Below are positions 22,112 through 34,500 of a DNA stretch of 64,000 bases, in pieces. The stretch lies in the NCBI GenBank assembly GCA_025766275.1, contig JAFKAC010000034.1, positions 574,321 to 638,320 of the forward strand. The letters run 5' to 3'. The notes below the pieces were generated by a model, which did not search any database, was not told the DNA's origin, and worked only from the letters and a program-made list of their open reading frames with translations. How positions within the stretch are numbered: the stretch's first letter is position 1; every line of letters begins with the position of its first letter. Source of the DNA: Lactarius indigo. Lineage: Eukaryota; Basidiomycota; Agaricomycetes; Russulales; Russulaceae. Both the position numbers and the translations under genes were made by a program.

Positions 22112-24101
22112 TCACACCGTCGTAGCCTCGTGCCGTCTGCCCGTCCCAGCACTAGTACTGGCGTTAGCGCCAGCATCGTACGCCGCGCGCACTCGCGCAC
22201 AAAATGCGCCGTCTGCGTGCACGCGGAAGCCCGTGCGCGCGAGCAGAGCGGCGGTGCGCAGCGCTGCCGTATGCGCCGCTTCCGTACGCGCCGCGCGTGC
22301 GAATCCCGGCGAGTGGTTCTGTGCGCCGTCCGGGGATGGGATCGCTGTAAATTGCGTTCGCGTTAGTTCTGGAGTGGGGAGGGTATTGGGATGATCGCGT
22401 ACTGAATATTGGGTGTAGTGCGGGAAGCGCTGACAGGGGGGGGGGGGAATAGGTCAGTACACAACGTGATAGTTTACTGGTGGATTACCGTGAGAGACGT
22501 TTCCCTGTAGTTAATTATGGCCGTGAGCATTTGTTCGTTTTTTTTTTCGTGGTGAAATTGAACGGGGAGCTTACAAAGTCAGTCGAGGCGGAGGCTGGGC
22601 TCGTGGACCAGTACGAGGGTATGCCGTAGCACCGATGGGCGGTCGAGGACAAGTCCTCAGCTAAAACGAGGGGGGGGGAATTCATTTAGAAGATCATAAA
22701 TTGAGTTGGCTGGCCTACCGAGGACGGGGTTCTGGCGCAGATCAAGGTAGCGCTCGCCTAGCGTGACCTCGTGGCGACACCCTGTCGCGCTTCCGCCGGA
22801 TCTACGAAGGGGACCAAGTCATATCGTTCGCCGACGGTATGTGCGTGCGTGAAGTGGATACCCTTAGCAGTCACAACGACAAGAAAGGGGGGGGGAGGTC
22901 GCGCACTCGAGGCATCGCACCACGCGCTCACGCAACGGCTCAAGCGCGTCCCGCGTTTCCGCACGGACGGACCACGACACCTTTGCGTAATCAGGAATGA
23001 CTGTAGCGTAGCGTATTAGCGTTTTCGCTTATATCTTTTTTTTCTAACACGTGGGGAGAACTCTTACTGTTCGGCGCCCAATCACGTCCAGAGATGACGC
23101 CGTGCACGCGCTGCTCGGGGCGGATCTGCTGGCGAAGCGCGGAGATGCCCGCATATGCCACGAATGCCGCGTCGAGCGCGTTCACGCCGTCCCAAGGCGC
23201 ATACCCTGCGTGGGCGCTGCGGCAGGCAGAGCCCCCTGCGTCAGCGGCCGCGCGAGGAAACCGGAGAGCGCCAGCCACGTACGTTTGTCCGAAATATTCG
23301 ACCGAGAGGGATTGGAGGGCGAGGGAGGACACAAATCCCACTTCCTGCGTCTCGCCCGCTATGGGGTGGCACCTGTGACCCATGTGTAGCAGCACAGGAA
23401 TCATAGAGGGCACTTGCCAAAAACATACATGATGCAGACATCCATGTCGGTGTAGGCGCCACGGTCCATCAGGATCTGCTTTCCGGCGCCGCTCTCCTCG
23501 GCTAGGAGGGGGGGGGAGACGTTTCAGTAGTCAAACATGCCATGATTTTCGACGACGTACCAGGTGTGCCGAGCAGGACGACCGTCCCTGGGACATCGTG
23601 TTTCTCTAGGGCAGCCCGGAGCGCGAGCGCGACGCCGACACCCGCCATGGCGATGAGATTGTGCCCGCATGCGTGTCCGATACCCGGCAACGCGTCCATT
23701 TCAGCATTCACGCCAACGGTGCGACCCCGGACGCCACGCTTGAATTCGGCGCGCCATGCGGTGGCCAGGCCGAGGTAATGCCGGGTCACGGTAAAGCCAC
23801 GCGAGGACATGAATTCGGTCAGACGATCATGTGCATATCTGCAATGTTGCAATGCACGTGTCAGTCGCGTCGTTGGATCAGTTGTGCGATATTAATGAAG
23901 ACGGAACACATGTGGAAAAAAAAAAGAGAGAATACCGACCGTTCCTCGAAGCGAAGCTCAGGGTGGTCTGAAGCGCATATATGTTTGTCTTTACTTTTGT
24001 CTGCTGCTGTCTCGCTCACCATGAATATCTAGGCTCAACTTTCGCAATTCGGGTTCGAGCTCGCGGAGAGTATCTTCGATGGTCTTCATCGCATCTGACA
24101 T
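22112..24101 (-). CDS. M20-family amidohydrolase/peptidase (aminoacylase-like, PM20D2 type)
   Basis: Zinc-dependent amide hydrolase of the M20 superfamily; substrate unknown. The start MSDAMKTIEDTLRELEPELR continues over an intron into DHPELRFEERYAHDRLTEFM. The metal site is seen in NAEMDALPGIGHACGHN, followed by PGTVVLLGTPAEESGAG, DRGAYTDMDVCIMCHP, VEYFGQTAHAGYAPWDGVNA (dimerisation domain), VIPDYAKVSWSVRAETRDAL, ASTDFGNVSHALPALHPIF and a last exon ARAARTEAAHTAALRTAALL. About nine exons; several intron 3' ends contain long pyrimidine runs (C/T) that appear as G/A tracts on the plus strand. The Ala/Thr/Gly-rich tail ends RRHEATTV. No signal peptide, so probably cytosolic. Confidence 0.87.
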
Positions 24102-24837
24102 GTAGTCTTTCTCGGACGTAGCCCAAGGGTATGGAGGGGGGTGTCCAGTCTCTCGCTTTGCGCTGCCAAAGTCACAGCTGCTAGCGATCCTTACATATCC
24201 CGGCTATCCCAGAGGGTCATTAGCACTCAAAAGTCAATACGAGATAGAACTGACAAGCTCTTCTGGGAGGGCTTTCTCAGGCGAAGACGCTCGCGGGGCG
24301 CTTTCCCCCTGTCGAGGGACGTGCTGACCCACCCGTTGCCGGCGCGATCCGGCCAAAAGCCCTGAAAAGCATCCAGACCGCTCGTGGGGGAGATTGGGGG
24401 TCATCTTTTCGCTGGCGTGAGGTCGGACCTAGGCTAAGACTCTTAGGGAACCTCAGGTCGTTTTATAAGCACCAGAGTCGGGGGGTGGCGGCCCCGTGGT
24501 GCACGCGCGCCATCACAAATCCAGAGTTCAGATGGATTGCGTGGGTGCGTTTGTCGCCCCTCCGCGGTTGTCGGACGTTCTGCCGGCTTCGCTCTGTAGA
24601 CCGTTGCCGATTGAAATATCATTCTAAAAGGGTGCGATTAGCCACCGAAGCATTAATGGTACGATTTCTTAAAGTACGACAAGAAAAACAGGGGTGTAAC
24701 AGGATTTCCCGCCGTCCTGGACATGAAAGCACGGCGGGACCAGAGACCAAGGCAGGTACGTATAGAAGATCCTCGGCCTAGTATCCAGAAAGATCAACAG
24801 ACTTGGACCTGATATGTCTGGATTTAAGATTTGCCGG
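24102..24837. other. Intergenic, no gene seen
   Basis: About 735 bp between the M20 start and the end of the first DUF7330-like gene. Only short overlapping frames occur. Confidence 0.4.
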
Positions 24838-25953
24838 TCAAGCAGTGAGTCTCTGGAATATTTGTCCGATAACACTTCCATTCTCGGTGAAGTTGTCCTC
24901 TCCGCTGAAGCCCAACCTCAGGCGCCCTGAACGACTATATAGACGGGCAAGGTCACCAGTGCTGGTGAGACCCGGTGTAGGAGGTGGGACGTTCCCGATG
25001 AGGACTACAGTGTCACTGTTGGTCGCTCTCTCAACTCGCGCAAACGCTGCGAGGGCGGGAAGCAGTTCTATGTCACCGCGCCGTCCCCGAAGTTCCACAA
25101 GTCCAGAAAAGCTCCGTGGAATCAGAAGTGAGATATTACCTACAACAAAGGAAAGTCAGTACCATGCCTCAATCCCCAGATGATAAGAAAGAAGTCTGGT
25201 ATGGAACAGGCACAGCCCCCATTTGGATATTCAAATACAGTGGCGGGGGGTGGGGTCTCGCACTTACCCATCCGAGAATATGCGTCGAAATGAACAACCC
25301 TCGAGGGAGACTTGGAGACCTGAACTACTGGTGTCAGATCCATACCACATCGGCAATGAAACGAACTGGCGCACAAGCTCTAGAACGATGTTACCGGAGC
25401 GCGTCGTGGAACGAATAGTCGCTATCGCGGGTACGGCCGATTCTCCACCCACTCGGAGAGTAGCAAAGATGTTACCCCGCCGGGAATCTAGCTTGGCAGT
25501 CGGGGCTCCCACTGTCATGTTGTGGAAGCGGCGAGGCCTCCGCCCTGCGCGGTTTTCAACTAATAACTGCAGTAGGGATTGATTCGTAGATTGAGGGGCC
25601 AACGGATCAAGTAGCCAAGAACCTGGGGAACGTGGATCAATATTGACATTATTGCGCCTACCGTAAAGCTCCCACAGACCTCTAATGGTTTCAAACACAG
25701 TGGACACGTTTACGCCATTGGTTGGAACAGTCGGCGGCACAGCTAACGAAGCGGAGGCCGGGGCCGGGGTATATGGAGGTGGTGATGAGGGTCCAGCCTC
25801 GGGAGCGTACTGCTGGAGAGCGCGTTGCTGGGAAGCGTACTGTAGTTGAATAGTAGTTAGCCAACCGTGATCCCGTCATAGTAAAGTAACGGAAGTTACA
25901 TATTCGTCGAGTTCTGTCTTTTCATAACGAGCATCGCGAAGCTTTTCATCCAT
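24838..25953 (-). CDS. DUF7330-type protein, copy A (function unknown)
   Basis: Matches a basidiomycete family with beta-rich GNI/GSV repeats, remembered as DUF7330. MDEKLRDARYEKTELDEY joins over an intron to YASQQRALQQYAPEAG and a Pro-rich PSSPPPYTPAP linker typical of the family. The body has SWLLDPLAP, PTAKLDSRRGNIFATLRV, ATIRSTTRSGNIVLEL, then after an intron VVHFDAYSRMGNISLLIPRS, ELRGRRGDIELLPALAAF, DTVVLIGN and LYSRSGRLRLGFSGED. The end is GQIFQRLTA. Splicing at TTCAG restores FDAYSRMG; reading through the intron does not. Paralogous to copy B about 2.2 kb upstream on the same strand. No signal peptide or catalytic motif visible. Confidence 0.72.
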
Positions 25954-28122
25954 GTCAGGAGATTAAAGAATTCGCTATAGAAGGTGGATAGGGACGAGCG
26001 AGTCTTGGGGTCGTGGAAAGGCGAGTCGAAAACATTGTAATGAAGGGCTGCATATAAACGGTAAGGAGAGGCGCTCGCACTGGTGCGCAACCTGGGGCCT
26101 GAGTGCAGCAACTTACGTGTATCGGAGGACCATCCGAGTCTCTCAGCTCAGTTGTTGCCCAACCGCTCTTCGAAAGCTTCAACCGTAGTTGGAATGGTCA
26201 AGTACAGCCCACAAGCAAGGTAACCGGCATTTTGTTATCCGAGTCCCTAATAGCCTCTAGGATAGCAAAAACGGAAAGTGCAGTGGAAAAATGCGGTGCG
26301 TGCTGTGGTGTAATAATAGACAGAAAAGCAACTTGCAGTGATGGGCGCCAGCTCGTCGCGCGAGCATCACTGGCGGACTCCACTTGCCCTTGATAGCAGC
26401 ACCCAACTTTCGCAATGATGGATAGGTGTTGCCGGCGGCAGGCTCACCGTGACTTCAAGTTACCGTCGGCACACCATGGGACGTTCCGTGCTGCGCATTG
26501 CTCCCTTGTCCCCATTTATTCGCCGCATGCCGCTCATAACATCCATATTTGAACAGCCGATCGGGGATGCGCAATATTTTACACGAAGATCGAGACTCTG
26601 GTCGAAGTCATCGGTCAGATGAGCAGAAGATTTCTCACTTTTGTGATTCGGCTGTGATCCAACATAGCATAGAATGATAGACGCTCCAATAGTCGACACG
26701 AGGACTTGCCGCAATGCGCAGCACCTTCCCTGTACCACCAACACGAACTGCAGTCTAGAGGTTTTACCCACCACACGTGTCATCTTCGGCCTTGGGACTG
26801 TATTTCACCCGGCCGCTCTCATAGTTGAGAAAGACATCGTAACGTTCTGATCGTCGATCAGTGAACTTACCGTTTACCATTTGAGGCGTGGATCTTCGGA
26901 TAAACTGAAGGAACGTCCATGATGTGCAAACGGTAGAACCTAGTCGATGCTGCGAATATCACGGCAACAGAAAGATACCACCCTCCGATTTCTATGTTCA
27001 TCGCTTTCTTATTCACCGTACAGCAGCAACAGGTATCATATATTGCCATAATCTCGAGACCGATCACGCGTTTGCCCGAATACAAGACCCCAGCCAGTCA
27101 GCGCATCAGCGGCAGCCCATGATCGATGCATGATCCCCAGCAAGTTTAATTATAGACCTTCCTTAATTCTGAGAGGGCTCACAATCAAGTGGAGCGGAAG
27201 CGCCACATCGCCACCACATCACCCCGTGTTAAGGCCGGCCAGGCCTCGGAGATACTCTGAGGGTAACACAATCTAGTAAATCCCGGCTTAATATGACCCC
27301 CGATAAGTATCCTAACCACCAACTGCTGACTTTCTCCAGTGAAGACGTTAGTCCGAGTCAGACACAGATGGAGATATTCTCGCTTCACTGGAGCTCATAG
27401 CCAGGCCGCTGGAAAGAGGAACGAAACTGCGATGCGATGCAGGGCGACCAAAAATTCATTCAAAGCGCAGCACCCCACAGACTTTTTTTTGTTGATGATG
27501 TGCCCAAAATAAGATGATTAATTCGGCGGCATTCGCGAAACTGCGTGTCCAAAGGTGACAAAAAAAGCAAGTCTCCATTGTTGATGACGATTTACAGATC
27601 TCGCCCTGGATGTCACGGACGTACAATGTCACCGCGTTTGAAATGGAATGCTGCTGCCGGCGCATCGCCCAGTGCTGCCACGATGGCGAGCTGGCGTCAA
27701 CCGGGGGAAGTTCAATGGGCGCTAGTAGTCAGCTAGGGCCACTGTAAGCACGCCTAATGGATTTACGTGTTGCAATACAACTTCTCTGCTGTATTGACAG
27801 GGCATCGTGAGAGCGTGCTATTGGCACGACGTGTTGGAATCGGGGTTTCCTCCAATGTACGCCAACGTTTGCACGGGATCAACTGCGCAAAGTTTTCGTC
27901 TCTGTTTTCTGGGAAGTCGGAAAACCAAATGCCTGGGTTTCGTTTTTGTGCGGGGTAAAAAAGCGCAGTGGGCTACTATTTCGGTACACAGTACAGGAAA
28001 CATGAGAGAGAATTATTATGGTAAGTTCACATGGTAAAAACTAATCGAACAATACATCAAAAGGCCCATCTTAAAAAAGAGAAAACTCTACAAGTAGTAA
28101 GATGCACCCCGCGCTTCGGTAG
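25954..28122. other. Intergenic between the DUF7330-like paralogues
   Basis: About 2.2 kb. Short frames at 26460-26783, 27185-27388 and 27456-27665 (minus) match nothing I know and lack supporting splice structure. It may hold decayed repeat DNA. Confidence 0.4.
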
Positions 28123-29229
28123 TCATGACTTGGAGACCAACGGCGTTATGAGTTTCTGCATCATGAGCTTCTGCACCATTTGTACGGCCTGTTCAATCAA
28201 TTTGGGGGGTTCAGTGAAATAGTCTTCTCCGCTGAACCCCAACCTGACACGCCCATGCCGAGAGTAGAGCCGAGCAGTGTCAGTGATGCTGTCTAAGCCA
28301 ACCTGAGGCATCGGACCATCACCAATGAGAACGGTGGTTTCTTTGTCTTTAGTCTTCACTATGCGACCAAAAGCTGCTAATGCCGGAAGCACCTCCACCG
28401 AACCATGACGAGTAGAGAGCTGGACGAGGCCACAGAAATTCCGCGGGACGAGAAGGGTCACGCTGCCTACAGTGTCAAATAAGTCAGCAAAAAGAGTTTT
28501 CCTAGTACGGCAGGACACAGACAGGGCCCAGTAGCATGGAAAAATGGAAATCGGACATAACTTACCTTTGCGTGAAGAAGCATCAATATGCACGGTTCTC
28601 ATTGGAGCGATAGAGACCTGCGCTGCGTCAGGATGATTCAAAATAACAGGTGGATCAACTGACTAGGTCGAGGACTATGTTGCCACTGCGTGTCTCCGAG
28701 CGGATTGTAGCAGTCGAACGGACAGAGGAGTCTCCAATGACGCGGAGTGTCGCCTGTACACCGCCATGGCGAGAGCTAAACTTCGCGGTCGGAGCAACCG
28801 TCTTTGAAGGGCGAAAGCGCTTCTTCTTCTTTGATGGCTGACCATCAAGGAATATTTGTACAAGGTTTTGTGTGGGCAACACGGCAGCCATAGGATCAAG
28901 TGACCAAGAACCTGCTTGCATTTCTAGGGTTTGACCGAAATACAAATGCTTCTCAAACATACCTCGAATTACTTCCTGCTTCGTGCACATATATAGGCCA
29001 TTGACAGGAGAGCTGAATGGTGCCGCAGCCTGTCTGTTTCTTGATAGTGACATTGCCCTTGAGGGTTCTGTTGGATACGCAGGTGGTTCATCCTCAGGGA
29101 CAGAAGGAGGCTATGTGGGTCGACTGTTAGGAACCAAAAAGTCATGGTATACTCTGAACTTACCAATGTATGGTGGACATCGGGCTTGTTTGCCATGGGT
29201 GGGTTTTGTTCCATCGAGTCGATAATCAT
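28123..29229 (-). CDS. DUF7330-type protein, copy B (function unknown)
   Basis: Paralogue of copy A. MIIDSMEQNPPMANKPDVHH is followed by an intron and PPSVPEDEPPAYPTEPSRAM, the family's Pro-rich N-terminal region. Then SWSLDPMAAVLP, PTAKFSSRHGGVQATLRV, ATIRSETRSGNIVLDL, an intron, VSIAPMRTVHIDASSRKG, another intron, SVTLLVPRNFCGLVQLSTRH, GSVEVLPALAAFGRI, ETTVLIGDG and LYSRHGRVRLGFSGEDYFTE. The end is KLMMQKLITPLVSKS. Copies A and B share intron positions in the body and the order of all blocks. Domain naming is from memory of the family, so function stays open. Confidence 0.72.
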
Positions 29230-30742
29230 TTTGAAATAGATGAGTAGACGGAGAGTTGATATAGTGTGCTGATACCCTAAGTGACTTGTGCTACAGGGGC
29301 CGATGGGAGTCGCAAGAGGTTCATCATCGTTACGCCCACAGCCTTATTTAAACTGCGGAACGTGACACCACCCTGCACAGTCATGCATGACTGCGCAAGG
29401 CGCTGCTGCTGGATATGCATCCGGCAGAGTGCTTCGTAATGGAGCTGACCCGGGCCGTTATTTCTTCTGATCGTACACAGCCTACCCGGGCCGCGCTGGC
29501 AAATGTTGCGCGTGCGACGAATGGGGGTGGCTTGGTCCAGTATCAAACCCCACTTAACATGACCCTACCCTCACTTCACCACTGATGCATGTTGACGTTT
29601 CCGAGTTACCTCGCGAGATGAAGAGTCCGAATTGATACATGGACTATGAAGCTTATGAAGGTGTGAAGACTAACACTCTCTAGCACAGTCTGAGTCGAAC
29701 AGTCGTCCTTCGGGAATGCTCCATCGGCTAGCAGGCACCTCACGTAGTACTCACCAGCAACAATGTTGTTGTGAAGTGAATGCCAAACATCACAGTAGTA
29801 CAAGAGCGCACGAGGTCACGTAGATCGGACTCGGGGAAAGCTGGGACACGGAGGAGGAGAACGAGGATGACAGTCAAACTCCGTGAATGAGCAAAGTCAG
29901 ACGGACCACACTCTTCGGAGTGTCTGGAGTCTGCAGAATAGACCAGACCTGAGAGCACGGTGCGCACCGTACGCTGTACGGCGAACAACCTTGATATGTT
30001 TCTGGGGCGTGGCATCGCTCGTAACTCAACTAGTCAACTCTCAACTTCTCGATCGTCCACCAACTTGGCGCCCCGCTGCAGTTCGTATCCCCACATTTAT
30101 CGTACTCAGGCAGCATGACCTTATGCTAAGGCTCTCAGACTTGAAGTGGGTTGTCTCACCCGTCTCGTCCTGTCTGAGGTAATGGCGGGGGTATTTTCGC
30201 CGTGACTGATGCCTGTCTCAGAGATTGTTGGTCTGACTCTCATTAGATTTCACACAGTTCCGGGAAATGTGACGATTCACCCGTACGCAGCAGCGGGATG
30301 TCCGACGTCTTGCTAATGGTTAGTACGCTGCGCTTCGCCCATGAGTCGATCAGCAGCTAGTGCTGTCGTCCACTTTACTAATTGAGACTGTTACGTGCAG
30401 ACATTGACTCCTTGCCTATTCTCCGCGCTGTTTCTCGGCAGTATTCGAGTACCGATGCAGTCGCGGGGCAGCACCCAGCTGCGCCGCTCTCGACTAAGTT
30501 AGAGGGTTCGGGGGATATAGCAATGATGAAATGGGATGTAATTATATGCGTGTCGTGAATGCCATCCTCGACGCTTTTAGTAAATCGTTTAATGAGAACG
30601 AGACGGGGTAGGACCAATGAAGATAGACGTGATCGATTAGCCTACAAAGTGTCAATGAGAGCTACTCCCTATGAGCTCAGGTGAGTACTCCTCTATCGTT
30701 TACGCTCGACGCAAAAACGGGGAGACCTACGACTGTAACCAG
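29230..30742. other. Intergenic or decayed coding DNA
   Basis: About 1.5 kb. Minus-strand frames at 29277-29546 (containing HIQQQRLAQSCMTVQGGV) and 29740-30015 (containing LRDLVRSCTTVMFGIHF) look weakly protein-like, but I could not join them into a gene model or name a family. Confidence 0.35.
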
Positions 30743-31186
30743 TCACAGTAACCCAACCTTCGATCCAACCACGACGAACCCGCGCGGGGCCTTGCGTTCC
30801 GCTCTCTGCTGTCCCGCTGTCCGCACTGCGCTCGCGGGCACATTTTCCACCTCGACGAGTTCCTTCACGGCGAGTATCATGCCAGCGGCCTCGGGCGTGT
30901 GCAGGTGGTACACCGTCTGCATGCGCCGCCTCAAGCCGAGAGCGGCGAGAGTGCCTTGAACACGTTTGCCGAGAGAGATGCCAGAGCGTCGGAGGGTGAC
31001 GCGGAAGTGCGTGTTTGGCTCTGGGGATGTGGGAAGGGTTGGGGGTGGTGATGATGACGCGAGGGCGGCGACGGTGCGGGAGGCCGTGGTGCCATTGTGA
31101 GCTGCGCGTAAATGCAGTACGCAGGGAGGTTTTGGAAGGCCGTTGAGGGTGAAAACCCTTCGAGAGGTGGTGAGAACGGCAGACAT
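30743..31186 (-). CDS. Mitochondrial large-subunit ribosomal protein uL30m
   Basis: Component of the mitochondrial ribosome. The single exon codes 147 residues. The N-terminus MSAVLTTSRRVFTLNG is basic and fits a mitochondrial presequence. The L30 fold is seen in THFRVTLRRSGISLGKRVQG, TLAALGLRRRMQTVYH and AAGMILAVKELVEVENV. The frame stays open 33 codons further upstream to another ATG, but those codons come from retrotransposon LTR sequence that starts 25 bp before the chosen ATG. The inner ATG is therefore the original start. The gene's former promoter has been pushed about 12.9 kb away by the nested insertion. Confidence 0.85.
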   Translation of the reverse strand: MSAVLTTSRRVFTLNGLPKPPCVLHLRAAHNGTTASRTVAALASSSPPPTLPTSPEPNTHFRVTLRRSGISLGKRVQGTLAALGLRRRMQTVYHLHTPEAAGMILAVKELVEVENVPASAVRTAGQQRAERKAPRGFVVVGSKVGLL

Positions 31187-31207
31187 CGTCCGAAATCGGA
31201 CAGGTTG

Positions 31208-31211
31208 AAGT
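31208..31211 (+). repeat. Target-site duplication of the Ty3-like element, left copy
   Basis: AAGT directly precedes the 5' LTR and recurs directly after the 3' LTR at 44135. Four bp lies within the usual 4-6 bp range for Ty3-type integrases. Confidence 0.65.
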
Positions 31212-31507
31212 TGTTGTGAACCGAATGAGTCAGCGTGACTCATCGGGGTCTTGTGACCTCCCCGTATTATGAAAGCAACGCGCAAGCCTGTATATTGCAG
31301 GTATTCCGAGATCGTTTCCTACTGAATGTCTCAGATGTATTCTTGTAAGATAGGAGTAGGCCGCGTCAGCGCGACGCGCAAGCGTGTAGTCCAAATGTAT
31401 TTAAACCAGCGAGTTTGCGACAGGAATCACAGAATTCTCTCGCCCATCATTCCTGGCCGTTACGAATCGCTTAGTCAAGAAGTCACACGGAAGTGGGCAA
31501 CATCACA
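31212..31507 (+). repeat. 5' LTR of the Ty3-like element
   Basis: 296 bp with TG...CA ends. A TATTTAAA word near 31397 may be the TATA element. It differs from the 3' LTR at 31222 (C here, T at 37518) and 31499 (A here, G at 44126). The small open frame at 31326 is LTR sequence, not a gene. Confidence 0.92.
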
Positions 31508-31521
31508 CTTGATCAAGTGTG
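31504..31521. repeat. 18-bp perfect palindrome across the LTR/internal junction
   Basis: CACACTTGATCAAGTGTG spans the last four LTR bases and the first internal bases, where the primer-binding site should be. No TGG-type tRNA-complementary site is visible there. Confidence 0.7.
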
Positions 31522-34500
31522 AGGCTACCCCTAATCTCAGCTCGCACCCTTTTTAGGAAGTTCACGGTCAAGTAAAGAAACAGTTGTTCGCACAAAAATT
31601 GGGAAGCGCGTCGACAAAATAAAAGACCTATAGGTATATTCTTTAACGCTGTAATAGCGCCGGGCTGACCTAACTCTGGCCAGTCGAGTATTCGCACTCC
31701 GGCTATCGTGACACTCTTTTGGTTGCGCAACCCATACAATAGGCCCGCAGTATTAGTGCGCCGACGAAAAGGAGATGGAACCGAACACAGAAGTCCCAGC
31801 AGGACAGGCAGGGGGGCTTGGGAGGTCTCCCATTGAGATCCTGCAGCAGGGATTAACGCCCGACATGTACCAGGCTATGCGTATGATATTTCACGGTTTC
31901 GAACAACGCTTCCAAGCCGTGGAAGGTACCATAGTCATGTCGCAGCAGTTTCAGAATGCAATAGAGACTGCTTTTTCCCACACCAACCTTACTATCGCAG
32001 CCCCGCCACCCCCTCAGCGTACTTCATCTCCCAGCGAAGCAAATTTCCAACGTCTTACTATTCAACCGTTTGCTGGAAGGGCTGCAGATAATGTCGCTGC
32101 ATGGTTAGTATTAGCAGAGGATGCGTTGGGCACCTGTCGTGTACCGAAAGCCCATTGGACAAACTATGCGACCCAAGTTTTCCGGGACACCGCGCTCGCT
32201 TGGTATCATGCCTGAAGGCTTGCTCTCGGGGGACGCATTCCTGCTTGGGATGAATTAAAGCAAATGATGATGGACCATTGGGCTCACCCGGCACACGCTA
32301 ACGAACTCCGGGCTCGTCTGGAGAATCTTACTTGCCGCGGAGGGATTACTGATTACACTCGTCGCTTTGAGGATATTGAGTCCCAGATTCCAGCCGATGA
32401 AATGACGTTCAATGATCGCAAGTACCGTTTCGTTCGAAAGCTCCCTAAAAACTTGTCAATACAAATTATGGCCCGGTCTGAACAAGATATGGCGGTTCTC
32501 TATGCGACCACTAGACAATGGGACAGCCTCAACCGGTTGGCCTCTGGAGCGATAGGAACTCAGCCCGGACCTCTAAAAGTCTTCAAGAAGTATCAGACAT
32601 CCCCTTTGACGACTATGCCTTACCTGTCGTCCGCAGCGTTAACAGGTCGTTCTGAGCCAATGGACTTGGATGCGATGAACATGAGTAGGGATCCGCGTAA
32701 GCCCCCACCCACGGCTCGCTGCTATAATTGTAACGAGTTGGGGCATTTTGCGCGAGATTGCCGCAAGCCCTTACGACGATCAGCGCAAGGCGCGGAGAAG
32801 AGGATGATGAACGGACGTACCAAATCAACCAGACCCCTACATGTGTTTGAAGACATTGCCGAAGAACCAGTAGCGGAGGGATATCAGTCAGAGGCATCTC
32901 CACCGAAGGACTACCCCATTGAAGAACCCGAACCAGAGCTTCAATATCCTTCAGAGCGCTACGCATCTGAAGAATATACTCCGGAGAAATATGATCCTGA
33001 AAAGCCGGATCTAGAATTACAGTACCTCACCACAGAAGCCAATCTCATGGACGACAACGGAGGCCCACTTACTGCAGACAAAGAAGAAGAGTTAGCAAAA
33101 ATCATCTTCAGTGAATGCGAAGGAGGCGGCGATGACTGGAGCCAATTCTGGCCCCCTATTCACCCCGTACCTCCTGGAGATCCGGGACCGCTGAGCGAAG
33201 ACCTAGTGAAGCCATCCGACGTTGTCCCGAGGAAGTGGCAAAGTACTCTGAGCCCATTCTTTGGCGGGTCAACAGAAGAAGAAAATTGGCGACCTGTCTC
33301 ACCCGTCTTCTCTGACAGCCCTGTAATAGAAACAACTTGGCGACCTGTCTCTCCTACCTTCTCTGAAGGGTCCTGCGTTGCTCCGGAAGGCAGTAAAGAG
33401 AATCCTCTTGAGGTCTTCAATGTAGCGCACCCCGGGTTGCCGATATATGAGATGCAGATTGGACCTCCGAAGTTGACATTGTCAACAAACACTTCGGCTT
33501 TTGTCTCTGTCAACACCATTCTTGACACGGGAGCTGAATCGAATTATCTTACCGAACAAAAGGCGAGACTCGCAGGAGCCCAGCTCTTCCCCATTACTGC
33601 CAGAGAAATCGTCGGCGCCGGACGAACAACCACTACCGCATTCGCGGCGTTCGCCCTCAAGATAGGCGGCTTGTTCTTGCAATGCTATGCTTATGTCCTA
33701 GATGACGCGTCGCAGTTCCGCTACGACTTATTATTGGGACGAACCTGGCTGAAGAGACATCATGCCGCCCCGCGATGGGACAATGACGCCTATGAACTAA
33801 CCCATCCGGAAGAGCGAACCCGCTTCTTCATTAAGCCACGCTCGTCCAAAGAAAAGTCCAGGGTTACGAACCTGTTAACAAAAATTGCCTGGCGCCTGAG
33901 GCCCAAGCATCAAGGGCCACCTCGTCCCGCACTCCTCCATCATACACCGAATCAAGAAGTTCGAGACGATCAGTCGATGGTCACGAACAAGGGGAGCGTT
34001 GTGTCTACAAATGAAACGTTTGGTGAGCGAATCAAACGAATCATAAAAGAAAGCGTACCAGGCGCTTTCAGGGACAAGGTGGGCTTCCCGCCGCTTTGAA
34101 AATGGGTCCATGAAATTGACGTAGGGGACGCAAAGCCGCTGAGATGATATGGACGACCCCTTACGCCGGTCGAACATGAGTCTATTAAGAAGTTTGTCGA
34201 CGAAGGGTTAGATGAGGGAGTGATTGAGCCCTCAGACTCACCGTGGTCGTCTCCCTTACTCCCTGTCCCGAAGAAGGACGGTACGTCGCGCATTTGCGTC
34301 AACTACCGCGCTCTCAATAAACTTACCAAATCAAATGCCTACCCTCTACCTCGCATAGATGAATGTTATCGAAACCTCACAGGAGCGCGATTCTTCACAT
34401 GCCTGGATTTGCGCAGTGGGTATTGGCAGGTGAGGCTCGCCGATGACGCCAAGGAGAAAACCGTGTTCACCTGTCGGTACGGTCATTTTCAATTCCGAGT

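Noticed and set aside
22430..22455. G-runs near 22437, 22670 and 22887 as regulatory G-quadruplexes
   Set aside because: They are the pyrimidine-rich 3' ends of introns or intron bodies of the minus-strand M20 gene.
31326..31556. Small ORF beginning MSQMYSCKIG, also at 37622
   Set aside because: It lies in both LTRs and is non-coding repeat sequence.
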